In this document: one piece after another, positions 12,246 to 23,645 of the stretch
Numbering within the stretch: the stretch's first letter is position 1
How the letters are laid out: the number at the start of each line of letters is the position of its first letter
Assembly: GCA_930367205.1 (NCBI GenBank)
Contig: OV884012.1
Span: forward strand, 153,217,405 to 153,281,404
Length of the DNA stretch: 64,000 nucleotides
Direction of reading: 5' to 3'
From: Acanthosoma haemorrhoidale
Lineage: Eukaryota; Arthropoda; Insecta; Hemiptera; Acanthosomatidae
Notes under the pieces: model-generated
What the model saw: the letters and a program-made list of their open reading frames with translations, nothing else
The model's database searches: none
Told to the model about the DNA's origin: nothing
Program-made: the position numbers and the translations under genes

Positions 12246-12330
12246 ACTGAATGAATGAATAATGCTTTATTTACAAAATCTCGCAAATTCAGGCTGTGAG
12301 CGACCTTTCTTACAATTAACGAGAAAGTAC
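12246..12330 (-). mobile_element. possible LINE 3' end (minus strand)
   Basis: Read on the minus strand this ends with 'gtaaataaagcattattcat' followed by ATTC repeats, a polyadenylation-like hexamer plus short tandem tail as in many insect LINE 3' ends. No coding part is attached. Confidence 0.3.
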
Positions 12331-13590
12331 ATTACTATGTCAATAGGTCAACGTCATGTCATTGTTTGCTTTATACAAATGAGGTTTCTTCAATAGTTTA
12401 CTTTAAACCTTTACTTACAAAAGCACAAATAAAGAACATTATTGGATGAAAATAATTAAACAATGCATTATTACACTTGGTCGTAAAGAGTGCCTATCGA
12501 AGTACAATATAATCGGATTTTTGAACTTTTCATACATTTATATGCATTATTGTTTCTACTAAATAAAAGGGAATATTCAAGATTTATTAATTGATATTAG
12601 AGTTTCATACACATTTTCCAAGATTATATCTATAATTTTAAAAGTTTAAATAAGTTAGGAAATTTATTGTGCGATGTTATGCTTTTTATAACAAAAGAGT
12701 TCTGAAATTGATAGCCATTAACAAAAGGAGGAAAAGTAATTCTTTTTCCTGGACATGAGGAAATCATTCCATGTTAGTTTTTTTGTATTAAGGTAAATGG
12801 TATTTAATTATATGTTAGCATTTAGTTTGTTATACAAGTAGATTATTTTTATTCCCAGTGCATAGTTTATGTTAATGTATATAAATTGTTCTCTTCTTTT
12901 CAGAAAGAAACATGCAAGCTTAAATTTAAAAATGCTTATCTAAAGATTTTGAATTTATATTATTAGTATCTTTGTACTTATATTATTACATTTATATTTA
13001 TAATTGAGAGTTGCTAATAACACCAATAGATGAGACTATTTAATTGTATTCATTGTAAATGGTTATATTTGTCTTCTACTTTATTAAAGATTCCTCTGGA
13101 ACCAAGTTGTAATTGTTGTTTACCTTTTTATATCACTAATTTATTAGGATGTACACAAATTGCATTTATCGTTCTGCTTGTTATGAGGTACTAAGTGTAC
13201 CTTATGTTTTTCGATTAACTGTGAGAGTTTTGATACTCTCACCCCCTGTACTATTAAAACTAACAGGAAAAAAAATGTAATGGACTGGTTGCTACATAAT
13301 GGAGAAACTACCACCCGCGAAAGAGAATTAAGATAAGTGCAAATCCTATTTTTGAATGTTCATCCTTAATTAATGTACTAATTACTATCTAAACAGCTAA
13401 AATATGTTTATCAATTGAAAAATGTGGTATTTTTTTTACATTATGTTTCATTATTAACCGAAAAATCGTATTTAACCAGATAGTAGTAAAATGCGAAAAG
13501 TGATATTTAAGTATTAAACAAAACGAAGTTAAGCACATTAATCTATCATTGGAGGGAAAAGCGACGATTCAACGCTTCCAACAACTGCTT
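12331..13590. other. AT-rich intergenic DNA, nothing supported
   Basis: No open frame, repeat match or splice-bounded exon could be supported. It probably includes the 3' flank of gene A. Confidence 0.35.
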
Positions 13591-13596
13591 CTGCTA

Positions 13597-14330
13597 AGTG
13601 ACATTTGGCCTCCTTGTAGCAGTCATGAGTTGCTCCTGTACGGTATGAAGGTAGTCTCGATCTAAATCTGAAAAAAAAAGATACATCGTAGAAACTACCC
13701 TTTATCAGTTTTAGGGGTTTCGTTCGACTATGTTTTCACATGAGTGTCTGTCTGTCTGCGAAACTTTATAAGGAGATCTCATAACATGATAAATATGGTC
13801 ATCTCAATAATAAAATATCATTAATTAATTAGTTCGCATAAGTACAGTATAATTTTTTTTACAATATAAAATAATATGTAACACTTATTGGACTATAATT
13901 ATGCAAAGTCATGAAAATTTTATTCGCAATTTTTTTCTATCCCAGTTTGATATAAAGAGATTATATTTTGCGTTCAAATTTTACTTGATGCACCAGATAT
14001 GGAGGAAATAAAACAACTGTAATGGAGATTAAACTATTGTAATTAAAAACCAAATATTTTCTTATCATACAATCAAGCGATACATCATCCATTTATACTA
14101 GTAGATCTCAGTGTCCAGATTAATAATAGCTATAATATTGATGCTTTAGTGGACTATTATTACAATAAGACACAAAAATCTATTTGAATTCCGTTTTTTA
14201 CTACACGTCATTATGTCGTTATCAAATTGTAAAGAATGTTACATTGTCCCTTGTATACCCTTGATGAAACAGTCCATACATATGTAACATTTATCACAGG
14301 GATCTGCCGGAACGTTCCCTGTGAACAGTA
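13597..14330 (-). other. possible two-exon fragment of a Cys-rich protein
   Basis: On the minus strand a candidate exon (about 14,253-14,314) lies between acceptor ttcacag and donor gtatac and reads NVPADPCDKCYICMDCFIK, with four Cys in a C-x2-C-x2-C-x2-C pattern. It is phase 1-1. A second candidate begins after the acceptor tttttttcag at about 13,669 and in matching phase reads DLDRDYLHTVQEQLM before a stop. The Pro-x-x-Asp-Pro-Cys opening resembles von Willebrand C-type modules, but the full Cys pattern is absent. No 5' exons were found. This may be a gene fragment or chance. Confidence 0.25.
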
Positions 14331-15290
14331 GGATCACATAACTAGGTAATATAAATTTCTATGACTGAATAGACATTTTGGTTATGGAGTGGACAGGCGT
14401 AGAAGACGACAATCAACAAAAATCACCAGTTTGTATACTGAACCCGGATTTGTACACTAGTGTTGAAGCTGTAGAAGACAACTGCTAAACCAGCTCGATC
14501 TAAAACTGAATAATGACTTGGAACCTCAAGACAGTTTAACTGAGAGGTAAATAAACTATTCTGATCCGGCTAAAAAAAACAACCCATACTAAACATAAAA
14601 ATACTGGAGAGGAGCATTACAGGTGAGATACCTTCTCAGCGTAAGTGTCTTAAAAAACTTTAAATACATATAAGTGAGAAAATTGAAATAAAAAAAATAT
14701 TCCACTATAAGAACTTAATTGTAATAATGAAATTACGTAGAGAGAACATGTGGGACCCGGAGATTTTCCATTTGCATTTCCATGTTCAGATGCAATGTTG
14801 GATAACTGAGTTTCAAAATTGCAATAGAATGTTTCAGCATTTGACACGCGTCTATATATTCACTCTGATCGGGTTGGGACAAGGCTTATGGTCAGAGAGT
14901 AAAGAATTTTTCTGAATTTAGAATTGTCAACAGCTGAATCATTGGGCTAGGGTAGTGCTATGCTGGGATTGACTGAAATACTATTGATTGCGTTGGTGAT
15001 TGTACTGTCATAACACAAGGAAAAATACTGATAATGGTCAAATAATAAATGAGAACTGTGTAATTAACATTGAACAATAAATGCATATTGTCTGAACATA
15101 GTAAAAACATCCTTATCTCGCTGTATAACAAATGTAACCTAAACGGGAGGTACTAACTAACAAGCAGTGCTGGGCAATATCATAACACTCCCACACTTAT
15201 TTTTTTAGCTAATACTAATATTAATATAATATATTATGAACATGGTTGATCACGAAAATTGAACGTTAAACACTATTAAACATCAAAGAG
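14331..15290. other. AT-rich intergenic DNA, nothing supported
   Basis: Only short frames without recognisable content; no repeat match to other parts of the window was noticed. Confidence 0.35.
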
Positions 15291-15295
15291 CTGTT

Positions 15296-16140
15296 TTAGT
15301 CTATGATAAACTCCTTGAGTTTTCCGGGAACTTTCCGTATCCTGGTACGTCTTATAGGATTATCCAGCATGTATGGAGTATCTGCAGAGGCTTGCATCTT
15401 GGGAGGAAGAGGGCCGAAACCTGGATTGGTGTTGGCCGGTTCTTCTACAACGGAAGGTGGTGGTGCTCCTTCAGGAAATGGGATGAATAAAGATGGCCTA
15501 ACATCAAACATGACACTTTTTTTCACGGGTCCCGTTCCTACTTCCGATCTTCGTAATTGATTAGTTTGGTGTTTGGCCAGGTACGTCGACTGTCCCAGTA
15601 CCCGAATGATGGTTTACTTCCCCTGTAATTCCGTGAAAACACTTGGAATCCCACACTAAAATGGCGTTTTACTACCTGAGTTGAAATGCGGGTCAGTGGG
15701 TTGGAGTATGTACAATTTAATTTTTAGTTCCCTATTTAAATAATATTCGGCTGGTTACGTGCCATATTGAAGCGAAGTAACTCGAAAGCGAAATAAAATG
15801 TCATGAACTAAGAATTTTAATGAGGTAATATGGTTACTCATGCATTCAAGTTTCTTTTTTTTTAATTTGTAAATAGCGCTCTGCCTATCCATTTGTAGCC
15901 GAAAATTGTGTGCTGGTGAAAATACACGCGTTGGCTGAAACCTGCGGCGTGAGGGAGTCCGTGAGAGCTGTGTGTGTCCTTTAAAAATTGAATTGAATAA
16001 AAAATGATAATAACTAAGGTAGGCACTAGCATAGTCTATATGGATACGTTGAAACTTATTATGTGGCTCATCCAAGGGGTACGCAACTTCTTTGGGGGGA
16101 TTGTTTGTGATCTGGGAACTGGCAGGAAAAGATCAAGCAT
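15296..16140 (-). pseudogene. Ty3/gypsy integrase fragments
   Basis: Two pieces of a gypsy-type integrase on the minus strand. The first, around 16,020-16,075, reads FQRIHIDYA, the opening of the integrase core (P-F-x-R-I/V-H-I-D-F/Y-A). The core then breaks off. The second, about 15,296-15,660, reads RVLGQSTYLAKHQTNQLRRSE, resembling the post-core segment that ends in a His...Gln-Leu-Arg motif, and finishes with a basic tail RRTRIRKVPGKLKEF. The middle of the core is missing and the frame is broken, so it is a dead fragment. Confidence 0.55.
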
Positions 16141-16770
16141 GACTTTCAATAGGCTGCGCTACGCCGTTTATAAGATGAGAAAAAACACTTGGCCGGGCGT
16201 CACAAGAGGTAAGGAAGGGTCAAAATATACAAGCAACTTGTCACCAGCAATGTCGTTTTTCAATTGTCGGAATGATGAGTCACAGCTTGATGTCCAAAGA
16301 AACTTTTTGTTTTTTGTTAGAAGGTCTCCGATGCCATATATATAATAATAGAATAATAGAATATTCCATTTTATTATTTAAATAATGATATAATTTATTA
16401 TAAAAATAGCAATGGTTAATAAACAGATAAATAGATAAGGCGAAAAAACAATAAATAAAAAGAACTTTATACCTAGTTAAGGTCAGTTTAGGAAACTAAG
16501 TGCTTAAAAAGTGGAGAATAGACTTAATGTATGTCTGATTAATCTCATAAAAAATGCTGTTTTGAATCAAGTTACAATCTTGAATAGGTTTCAGAGCTGG
16601 GACTTAAAAAAGGATAAAAGTTAGCAAAGCAGATACTATTTTATTCTTGGTAAATTTGTTGGTCATTTGATTTGATGGACTCAGCTCTATGGGGTCGGAA
16701 GGTTACTAAGCATGTGCTGCTTAGTGCCCATTACCATCATCACCCGAACAAGCCCCGCAGGAACTAATTA
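16141..16770. other. AT-rich spacer, nothing supported
   Basis: Contains a short ATA-rich stretch near 16,340-16,370 but no gene or classified repeat. Confidence 0.35.
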
Positions 16771-16774
16771 ATAA

Positions 16775-16960
16775 TACTGCCTGCAAATGTTCCAATGGGT
16801 GCTGTGCTGGGTGCTTGTGTTTGCAGGAAGCAAGGGATAAAATGTTCTCCGATATGTTATAATTGCAGAGGAGCATCCTTCACCAATACACCAGATAAAA
16901 TTGATAGCAAACCAAACTTGAACGATGGCGAAGATATGCTACCTAACAAAGATGACAATT
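16775..16960 (+). pseudogene. Cys-rich CXC-like transposon remnant
   Basis: Two frames joined by one shift read ACKCSNGCCAG then ACVCRKQGIKCSPICYNCRG, a dense Cys pattern resembling the CXC-type clusters (C-x-C...C-x-C-x4-G/K-x2-C...C-x2-C-R-G) attached to some eukaryotic transposon proteins. The remainder runs to a stop after an acidic stretch at about 16,960. No enzyme domain is attached. Family assignment is uncertain. Confidence 0.4.
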
Positions 16961-17239
16961 AGAAGACTTTCTGGATGATGTGGGCATTCAATTAGACCAA
17001 TTACCCCAGACAACTTTTACTTCCATACTCAACAAATCCAATTAACTTTGTATTTTTAATGTTAATTTTAATTTGTTGTCAATGACCTACACATCAAAGC
17101 TTTTTCAAGTAAACTTTTTTACATTTTAATTACATATTAACATCGCAATGTGAGTTTTTAATTTCATATTCCAAACTAATAATCATTCTCCAAAATTGGT
17201 TCTTGGTTCGTCAACACTAAATATTTATACGCCAACATA

Positions 17240-19478
17240 AAGAATTTGCTTCTCATGGAAAGAAAATTCTATGGTCTCACCAGACAAGATGTTTGCAGAG
17301 TAGCATATATGCAGGATCACATCCTACAACTGATTAGACAGCGTAATAACATCAAGAACAGGTGGTTTAGGACCAAAAACAGGGACTTAAAACCGGTTTT
17401 AAATGCTCTCACAAACCAAGTTAAGTCCCTGATGGCCCAGTGGAAAAATTCGATTTGGGAAGATCGCCTCACCAGTCTCCCCGGTGACCACAAGCAATTG
17501 TGGAAGCTTGTGAAGACCTGCAGGTCCAAAAAGAACGGTGTAAGGCTGGCCGTGAGCGGGCAGTTCATTCCCACCACCGAGCAAGCGGACATCTTGGCGG
17601 CCCATTATGAGGAAGTCAGTCGTGGCCAGGGACAGCCAATAGGAGCCCTCGACCCCCCACCCTCCCCACCACTACCGAAATCTACACCTCACACCGGCAA
17701 TGCACTGCATTCATTCGAAGAACGACCGGCAAGAAGGCCCCAAGTCAGGATTCCATCCAGAACATCCAACTCAAGCAGCTGCCGAGGAAAGGAATCTCAT
17801 TCATAACGAACGTGCTGAACTCCTGCTTCAGGCTGCACTATTTCCCCCAGAACTGGAAGCACGCTGTAGTGGTCCCCCTTCTGAAACCAGCGAAAAGCGG
17901 TTATGAGCCATCTCATTACCGCCCCATCAGTCTGCTGACTCAACTCTCGAAGCTGTTCGAGAGAATCATCCACGTACATCTCTCAGGGCACTGCGAGTCA
18001 CAAGAAGTCATCCCACCAGAGCAGACTGGTTTCAGCACAGTTACAGCGAACAACAACCTGGTGAGATTGCAACACCACGTCGCATCGAACGTCCGGAGCA
18101 ACAGAGCTACCGCTATGATTTCACTGGACTGTTCGAAAGCTTTCGACTCTGTGGATCATTACATCTTACTCCAACGTCTGAGGGAATATGAATTCTCGGA
18201 TCAGCTGCAGAACCTGATGAGGTCCTATCTTACAGGCAGAACTTTTTCGGTTCGTATAGGCACTACGTCTACGACCCGAAGAAATTACACTGCCGGTGTC
18301 CCCCAAGGATCGGTGCTAGGCTCCCTGCTGTTCAACATTTACACCGCCCACATCGTAGGAGCCTCGTACCCCAACTGCGAGGTATCGGCGTATGCAGACG
18401 ACATTGGTGTTTACAGCACTAGCATCAATCCCACCAGAGCCCTGAAATTCGCTGAGAGCGCCAGTCAACAGATCGTCGAGAAACTCGATGCCGTCCACAT
18501 TAAAGTCAACCCGGCCAAGACGCAAGGAATTATATTCAGCTATAAATCCGGAAGAAAGAAGCTCCCGAAATCCTTCGTCTTAGACGGCAAAGAGTGCCAT
18601 GTAAGCAACAAGCTATGCTACCTTGGGATTACCCTCGGTAGACACTTGTCGTTCACAACACATCTCGGCAAGAAGTTAAAGAGTGTTAGGAAGAAATTCT
18701 TCAGCCTCGGACACCTACTTCACAGCCCGGCTTTATCGGTACGCCTCAAGCTGCTGATATACCAGAGCGTCCTAAGACCTGCTTTGATGTATGGGACCCC
18801 TCTCTTCAAGTATCTGACTCCTAACACTCTCAAAACGCTCCAGCAATTTCAGAACAGAGTTCTCCGCACCTCCCTCAAACATACCCTGTTCGACCGAATG
18901 AAGGCAGACGAGATGCATAAAAAATTTGAAGTGCTCACCATTCAAGATTTCATCAAGAGAAGACACATCAAATTTTTCGACTCACTCCGACACAGCCACA
19001 ACCCACCATTCTCCGACCTTCAACCACCACCAATGCCCGTCAGATGGAAGCACTGCTGGACCACCGAAGCCTGGAGACAGATGGACGTGATCGAACCCTA
19101 GCCCCCTGACGGAGACTGAAGATCTACACCCAGCCGAGAGATCGAGGCCGATATCCGAAGCTACAAGACCCCATCTACCTGTTTAAGCAGGGTCGACCTT
19201 CCGGCCGAGAGGCCGACTTATTTCAGGCCCCTGCCGGGGCTACGGGGCCCGACTACAAACCCTTGCCTAGGTACCCCTAGGCTCCACCCTCGGTAGACTC
19301 TCACTACCTTCCTGATTCCACCCGCCTCCTTTAGGCATACCCCACCCTATATCCTTCTCATACATCCTTCAAATGGGGGACTCCCCTTAGAGAAAGGCAC
19401 TCATTAGCCCAAAATAATTTTCCCACATCCTATTTTATAAGTTTGAGAGCTAAGAAAAAAAAAAAAAAAAAAAAAAAG
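17240..19478 (+). mobile_element. 5'-truncated jockey-like LINE with poly-A tail
   Basis: A non-LTR retrotransposon copy lacking its endonuclease region. Its pol-like part spans 17,246-19,101, followed by a GC-richer 3' UTR and a poly-A run at about 19,455-19,478. The 3' end is shared with the short insertion at 57,465-57,683. GC content is clearly higher than the surroundings, as expected of a recent insertion. Confidence 0.88.
17246..19101 (+). pseudogene. LINE reverse transcriptase (one frameshift)
   Basis: Reverse transcriptase for target-primed retrotransposition of the LINE. The N-terminal part (17,246 to about 17,695) holds the pre-RT region; one frameshift near 17,695 moves the reading into the frame ending at 19,101. 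The RT core keeps its motifs: LKQLPRKGI, NWKHAVVVPLLKP, YRPISLL, SLDCSKAFDSVDH, AGVPQGSVLG, and the catalytic AYADD (about 18,389). A C-terminal RIQ/QFQNRVLRTSLK-type motif follows. Apart from the shift the RT has no stop for 429 codons, indicating a young copy. The upstream endonuclease is missing. Confidence 0.85.
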
Positions 19479-19623
19479 TAGCAATTATTTCTGTGAAAGA
19501 AATGGAATTAAACACTTATTCACATAAGACGGATTGGTGGGCAGGGCTTGGATCGGCCATTTCATGAATCGTCACAAGCATGTCTTAGCTGTGTTGAAAC
19601 CTACTATAAAATAAATTATATAA

Positions 19624-19923
19624 ATGGTTTCAACAAATAAGCAGTTGACCAGTTCTTCGATATCTTATTTTATAAAATTTAAAATGACAGCAAATAAGCC
19701 ATGGATACCTGGTAGAGTAATAAAGGAAAGTGAGTGTCCTAGACAATATATAATAGAAAATGACGATGGAAAATTATTTAAGAGAACTAGGGAGCACATA
19801 ATATTACCAACTAAGACTAACAATCAAAACCAAGAAAACATTGTAACGGAAGAAAATAGTACCAGATCATCTGGTAGGACCGTTAAACCCCCTAAAAGAT
19901 TCAGTCATTCCGACTATACTTAG
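19624..19923 (+). pseudogene. Ty3/gypsy integrase C-terminus fragment
   Basis: The frame ends with features of a gypsy-type pol C-terminus: WIPGRVIKES, then PRQYIIENDDGKLFKR (the strand-rich module following the integrase core), and a tail SSGRTVKPPKRF. The catalytic core upstream is absent; the frame's first 20 residues are not recognisable. A purine-rich ccagtgggggag follows at about 20,059 and may be a polypurine tract ahead of an LTR, though no LTR could be delimited. Confidence 0.65.
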
Positions 19924-20129
19924 ATGTTAATAAGAGTAATAAGAGACCTACATGTTGTAAGAATTTATCTTATAAGAAATTTCATGTAATAAAAGACTTA
20001 CTATGTTAAAAAAAAAAAGTGTTAAAGTCATGTTATAGTCAACACTGTTCAATGTAACCAGTGGGGGAGTATATATAAAATATATTCTTGTTACCAATGT
20101 TAACATGTGCTGTTTTGTGTCCCTGGTTC

Positions 20130-20336
20130 ATAATATGTTTAACACTATGTTTATAAATTCACAACCAGTATCTGCCAACACCAAAAGTATAACGTTGTAG
20201 TCTCCATTCTAGATGGAAAACTTTTTAAAGATGAGCAACTCTCGGGCCGACGTTTTATAGCCTCGTGCTTTCCATCAACAGGACCACAAAATTCCATTTT
20301 TTGTATTTCCACCCTTCCCTCTGGTATTTGTGGAAC
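20130..20336 (-). pseudogene. PIF/Harbinger nuclease fragment
   Basis: Minus-strand reading after an acceptor-like tttctttag begins VPQIPEGRVEIQ and continues FCGPVDGKHEAIKRRP, the context of a Harbinger catalytic Asp (x-G-x-I-D-G-K-H). After a frame change it reads YNVILLVLADTGCEFI, matching the following Y-x-x-I-L-L-A-x-x-D-A-x-Y-x-F-I segment. Only these pieces remain. Confidence 0.5.
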
Positions 20337-20448
20337 CTAAAGAAAAAATATTAGTTGTGTACTAAAATTTTCAAGCGCGTACAAACACATTCACACAAAC
20401 ATAGAGATTTGTGAGCTCGGTAAATTATTGTTTCTCTTTTAGTTTCAG

Positions 20449-20887
20449 GTTACATCAGCTACAAGTACTAAAGATGGTAAGGATGAAGAAATCTGCGAAT
20501 ATGACAATCAACTGTTGAAAATGAACATACTGTTGACAAATCGATTGAAGAGGACACATCACAACCGCCAGTCGTTCCTACTTTTCAAACAACTAACGTT
20601 AAACAAGTGTAAGCAAGTTACCTAGAGTTGAAGGTGCGATCGAAAAAAGTCGCCCGTCAACTTCAAACAAAGTCAATCCCGATGAAGCTGACGTATTTGG
20701 AAAATATGTCGCAGCTCAGTTGAGGGACCTTCCCATGAGGAACCGACTCACTTGCCAGGACAAAATTCAATCTATGCTAACTAAAGAGAGATTGAAATTT
20801 CTGGATTCCCCACGTCCTTCACCTTCTCCAGTGTTATCTGGAACATCGTCTCACTCCGGTGATTCAGATGATTCTAAACTAATTTAA
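20449..20887 (+). pseudogene. BESS-motif protein C-terminal fragment
   Basis: The last part reads FGKYVAAQLRDLPMRNRL followed by TCQDKIQSMLTKER, a good BESS motif (the protein-interaction tail of MADF-BESS regulators), then a Ser/Pro-rich end with a stop at 20,887. Upstream coding is in another frame (ENTVDKSIEEDTSQPPVV); a 2-nt disturbance near 20,608 breaks the frame, and no intron of plausible size explains it. The MADF domain is not present. Probably a decayed copy. MADF-like proteins are also the partner gene in some Harbinger elements, and a Harbinger fragment lies 110 bp away. Confidence 0.55.
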
Positions 20888-21410
20888 AGCTGAAGGAGAT
20901 TTTTTTACACAACTTTGACAAAACATTGAAATGACATTACCTGACAAAGCTGAAAGAGTGGGGTTTCTCCTAAAAAAATGTCCATGGTCCGGATATGAAC
21001 TTCTCCGAGTTTCTCTTACCTACCAATCAATCAGAAGCAACTCATAGATAGCACTGATATACAAAACTAGAAGGTAAGATAATATAAAATCAGTAATTGT
21101 TATCAACTTCCAAACACATTTATTTTTGTAAGTTCAGAACAAGATTTAGGATAAAGTAGCTTAGGTATATCATGTTCAAGTCATTTCCTGCCAAGCAACT
21201 AAACCTTCAGATGATATAAATATAAGCTCATATTTGATTTCCTGCCCTTCATTTGCAGATCTCCTCGGTACAGTTTGTAGCCCTAGAACTTGTGATTCTT
21301 GCATTTCTAATCTCCCCGTGCCAAGTATAAAGTTACCTTCAGAATTTTAAATGTGCAAGGTTGAGTGTAACTTTTGTTTCTATTGGCATCGTAAAAAATT
21401 GTGCAAGTAG

Positions 21411-21974
21411 AATGTCCCCAATGGGGGACGACGCCCGCTGCGGGCTAGGGTCACTACAAACCGGCCGCTGTCCGGCGAGCGTCAAAAAAGAGATGAAATG
21501 AGTGGACCGGTGGTCTATGACCTTTGCTGGCGGCCTAGTCGGTGGCCAGCTTTATTCGTATTGATCTGACCTCATAAGATCTTAGAAGGTGTGCCCTGAC
21601 AGTGCACTATGTTCAGGAGAAGAGGTATAGAGTAGGTATTATAGGTAGTTTATGTGGTCTTGTAATAACCACGATATCACACTCGGTATCTAAGGGTAGG
21701 CGCAAACCGTCCTGATCCCAAAGGCGAGTGTGAACCGGAGAGAGGTAGATTGGATTACTGGGTAAAGTTTTTAGGGCCACGGCGACCGTCCTCCGCGAAG
21801 AAGAGGTCTCTTCCAAGGAGGTGCTAATTTTAGCGAGACGAAGGCAGAGAATCCCACTAGGAAGGTGGGGGGTCTGACTACGCCGGACTAAAACATAGCG
21901 ATGTTAGGAAAGAGTGATGCAGAGATAGTTGAATAAGAAAGCCATGGTTCGAGTAGAGCAGCAAGCGCCAGTGC

Positions 21975-22033
<59 letters not shown>

Positions 22034-22074
22034 AGTGTTCTTCAGGTGTCGGGTTCCGAGGGTCTGGCTTCAAG
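21411..22074 (-). mobile_element. LTR-family copy, truncated, antisense
   Basis: Matches the reverse complement of the 4.65-5.56 kb LTR from near its 3' end (ggggacgac...) through the (TC)n tract; the U3/TATA part is missing and the copy stops at a poly-T run (about 22,074). Conserved landmarks include the reverse complement of gttcacactcgcctttggga near 21,722 and the short box aagatcttagaaggtgtgcc at about 21,578-21,597. Confidence 0.8.
21977..22032. repeat. (AG)n microsatellite in LTR copy
   Basis: About 28 AG units with one interruption, at the position corresponding to the (TC)n of the solo LTR at 4.9 kb. Confidence 0.95.
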
Positions 22075-23135
22075 TTTTTTTTTTTTTGTCAACCCCTTGG
22101 GTAGATATTTTTAAAATGATTCTTTAAATTGATACCTCCCTATATAAAAAGTAAGAATCATCTGATTTTATAACACACAAACAGATACTTTTTTTGGTAA
22201 ATACGATTTCTTACATGTTTAAGTGATTTTATATTAATTATTTTTAATGACGTTCTTTCTTACTACTTTCAAATATTACTTGTGTCTTTATAAAAATATG
22301 TTTTCAACCTTCAAATTTTATTTCAGGAACTGAACCAACCATACTTCTCATATTTAGAGGAGCCATCTATGAATGAATGAAATCTATTCATCATTTGATT
22401 CCTAGTAAAATCAATTATAGTTAAGAAAAAAAAAACATTTTTAACTATTTGTAATAAAACATTAAACATTACATATAAAATCCTATTTAATTGAATTCCT
22501 TCCATTTGATCACCACTTTAATTTATTTTGGTAAGTTACTTTGGGTTTAGTATTCCAATTCGTACAAGAGAAAATTATTTGAGTTAAGTATAATTTGAAG
22601 TATAAAATCAGCGCGAATTCAATACGCTCATGATTTGATAGAGGAATCAAATATGTTAGTAGTTGAATTCAAACATTCTAATTATTCAAGTAGATCACTA
22701 ACCTCTGTACCTCTGTATGTATTCGGATACAGTTGAATACTGGATATATTAATGTATCAATACTCAGGTAAATTTAAATAAAAAAATTCCTTCACATTGT
22801 ACCATAGGGTTGTTTGGGTTAACCATGGTTATTCATAGGGGTATTTTTTATTCTACATCACTACAATTCCAATGTGTGTCTTTGAGTTCTCCTTTGCACA
22901 AATTAAAACAAACATGGTAAATAAATATTTCGTTGAGTTTTTGCCAATTTTTTTTAAATAGCTCCAATGCTTATTTTCTATTAAAATAAATATTGGTAAA
23001 TTGCTTCCCTGGTTTATCTTATGCACCAATTGTTTTGTGGGATTCCTTCCACAGTATTGTGTTTTGTACTACGTATTATTTTATTTTAGAATTACTTTAA
23101 AAGCAATTGTCGGGTCATCACTAGGAGGTCTAGTT
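22075..23135. other. AT-rich DNA, nothing supported
   Basis: A motif reading atgaatgaatgaaat near 22,370 may be the short-tandem tail of an antisense LINE, but nothing else is attached. Confidence 0.3.
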
Positions 23136-23645
23136 GTGATAGTCCTGGTGACGGAGAAAGAGTTGAATAGTGTATTACCTGGACGGGTCTTACTACTGAG
23201 CAATCTGGTAGGTATGTGCCCTGACAGTGCACTATGTTCAGGAGAAGAGGTACAGGCTAGGTATTATAGGTAGTTTAGGTGGTTTTGGAATGACCACGAA
23301 TTCACACTCGGTATTTGAGGGTAGGCGAAAACCGTCTGGATCCCTAAGGTGAGTGTAAACTGGCGAGAGACAGACTGGATCGCTGGGGAAGACACTACTA
23401 GGTACATTTGGTAGGGCCCCAGAGACCGTAGTCCGCGTGGAAGGGATCCCTTCCAAGGATGTGCTAGTTTTAGCGAGACAAAGGCAGATAATCCCGCTAG
23501 GAAGATGTGGTATCTGACAACGCCAGACTAATACATAGCAACGTTAACGATATAGAAGTGTGGAGGGTTTTATGAATGAGAAGGCAATATTCAGAAACGT
23601 TAGTGCAGCTATCAGTACCAGTTCAGAGACGAGCTGTAGCTTAAA
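23136..23645 (-). mobile_element. LTR-family copy, antisense, diverged
   Basis: Same family as the solo LTR at 4.65 kb: shared boxes include tgtgccctgacagtgcacta at about 23,215 and gtgctagttttagcgagac at about 23,461. The (AG)n tract is lost and the ends are unclear. Confidence 0.75.

Noticed and set aside
17317..18966. Several minus-strand frames within the LINE
   Set aside because: Shadows of the reverse transcriptase frame, which has intact motifs on the + strand.
20449..20640. 17-bp intron (gtaagc...ctag) repairing the BESS frame
   Set aside because: Far below any plausible intron length; a simple frameshift is more likely.
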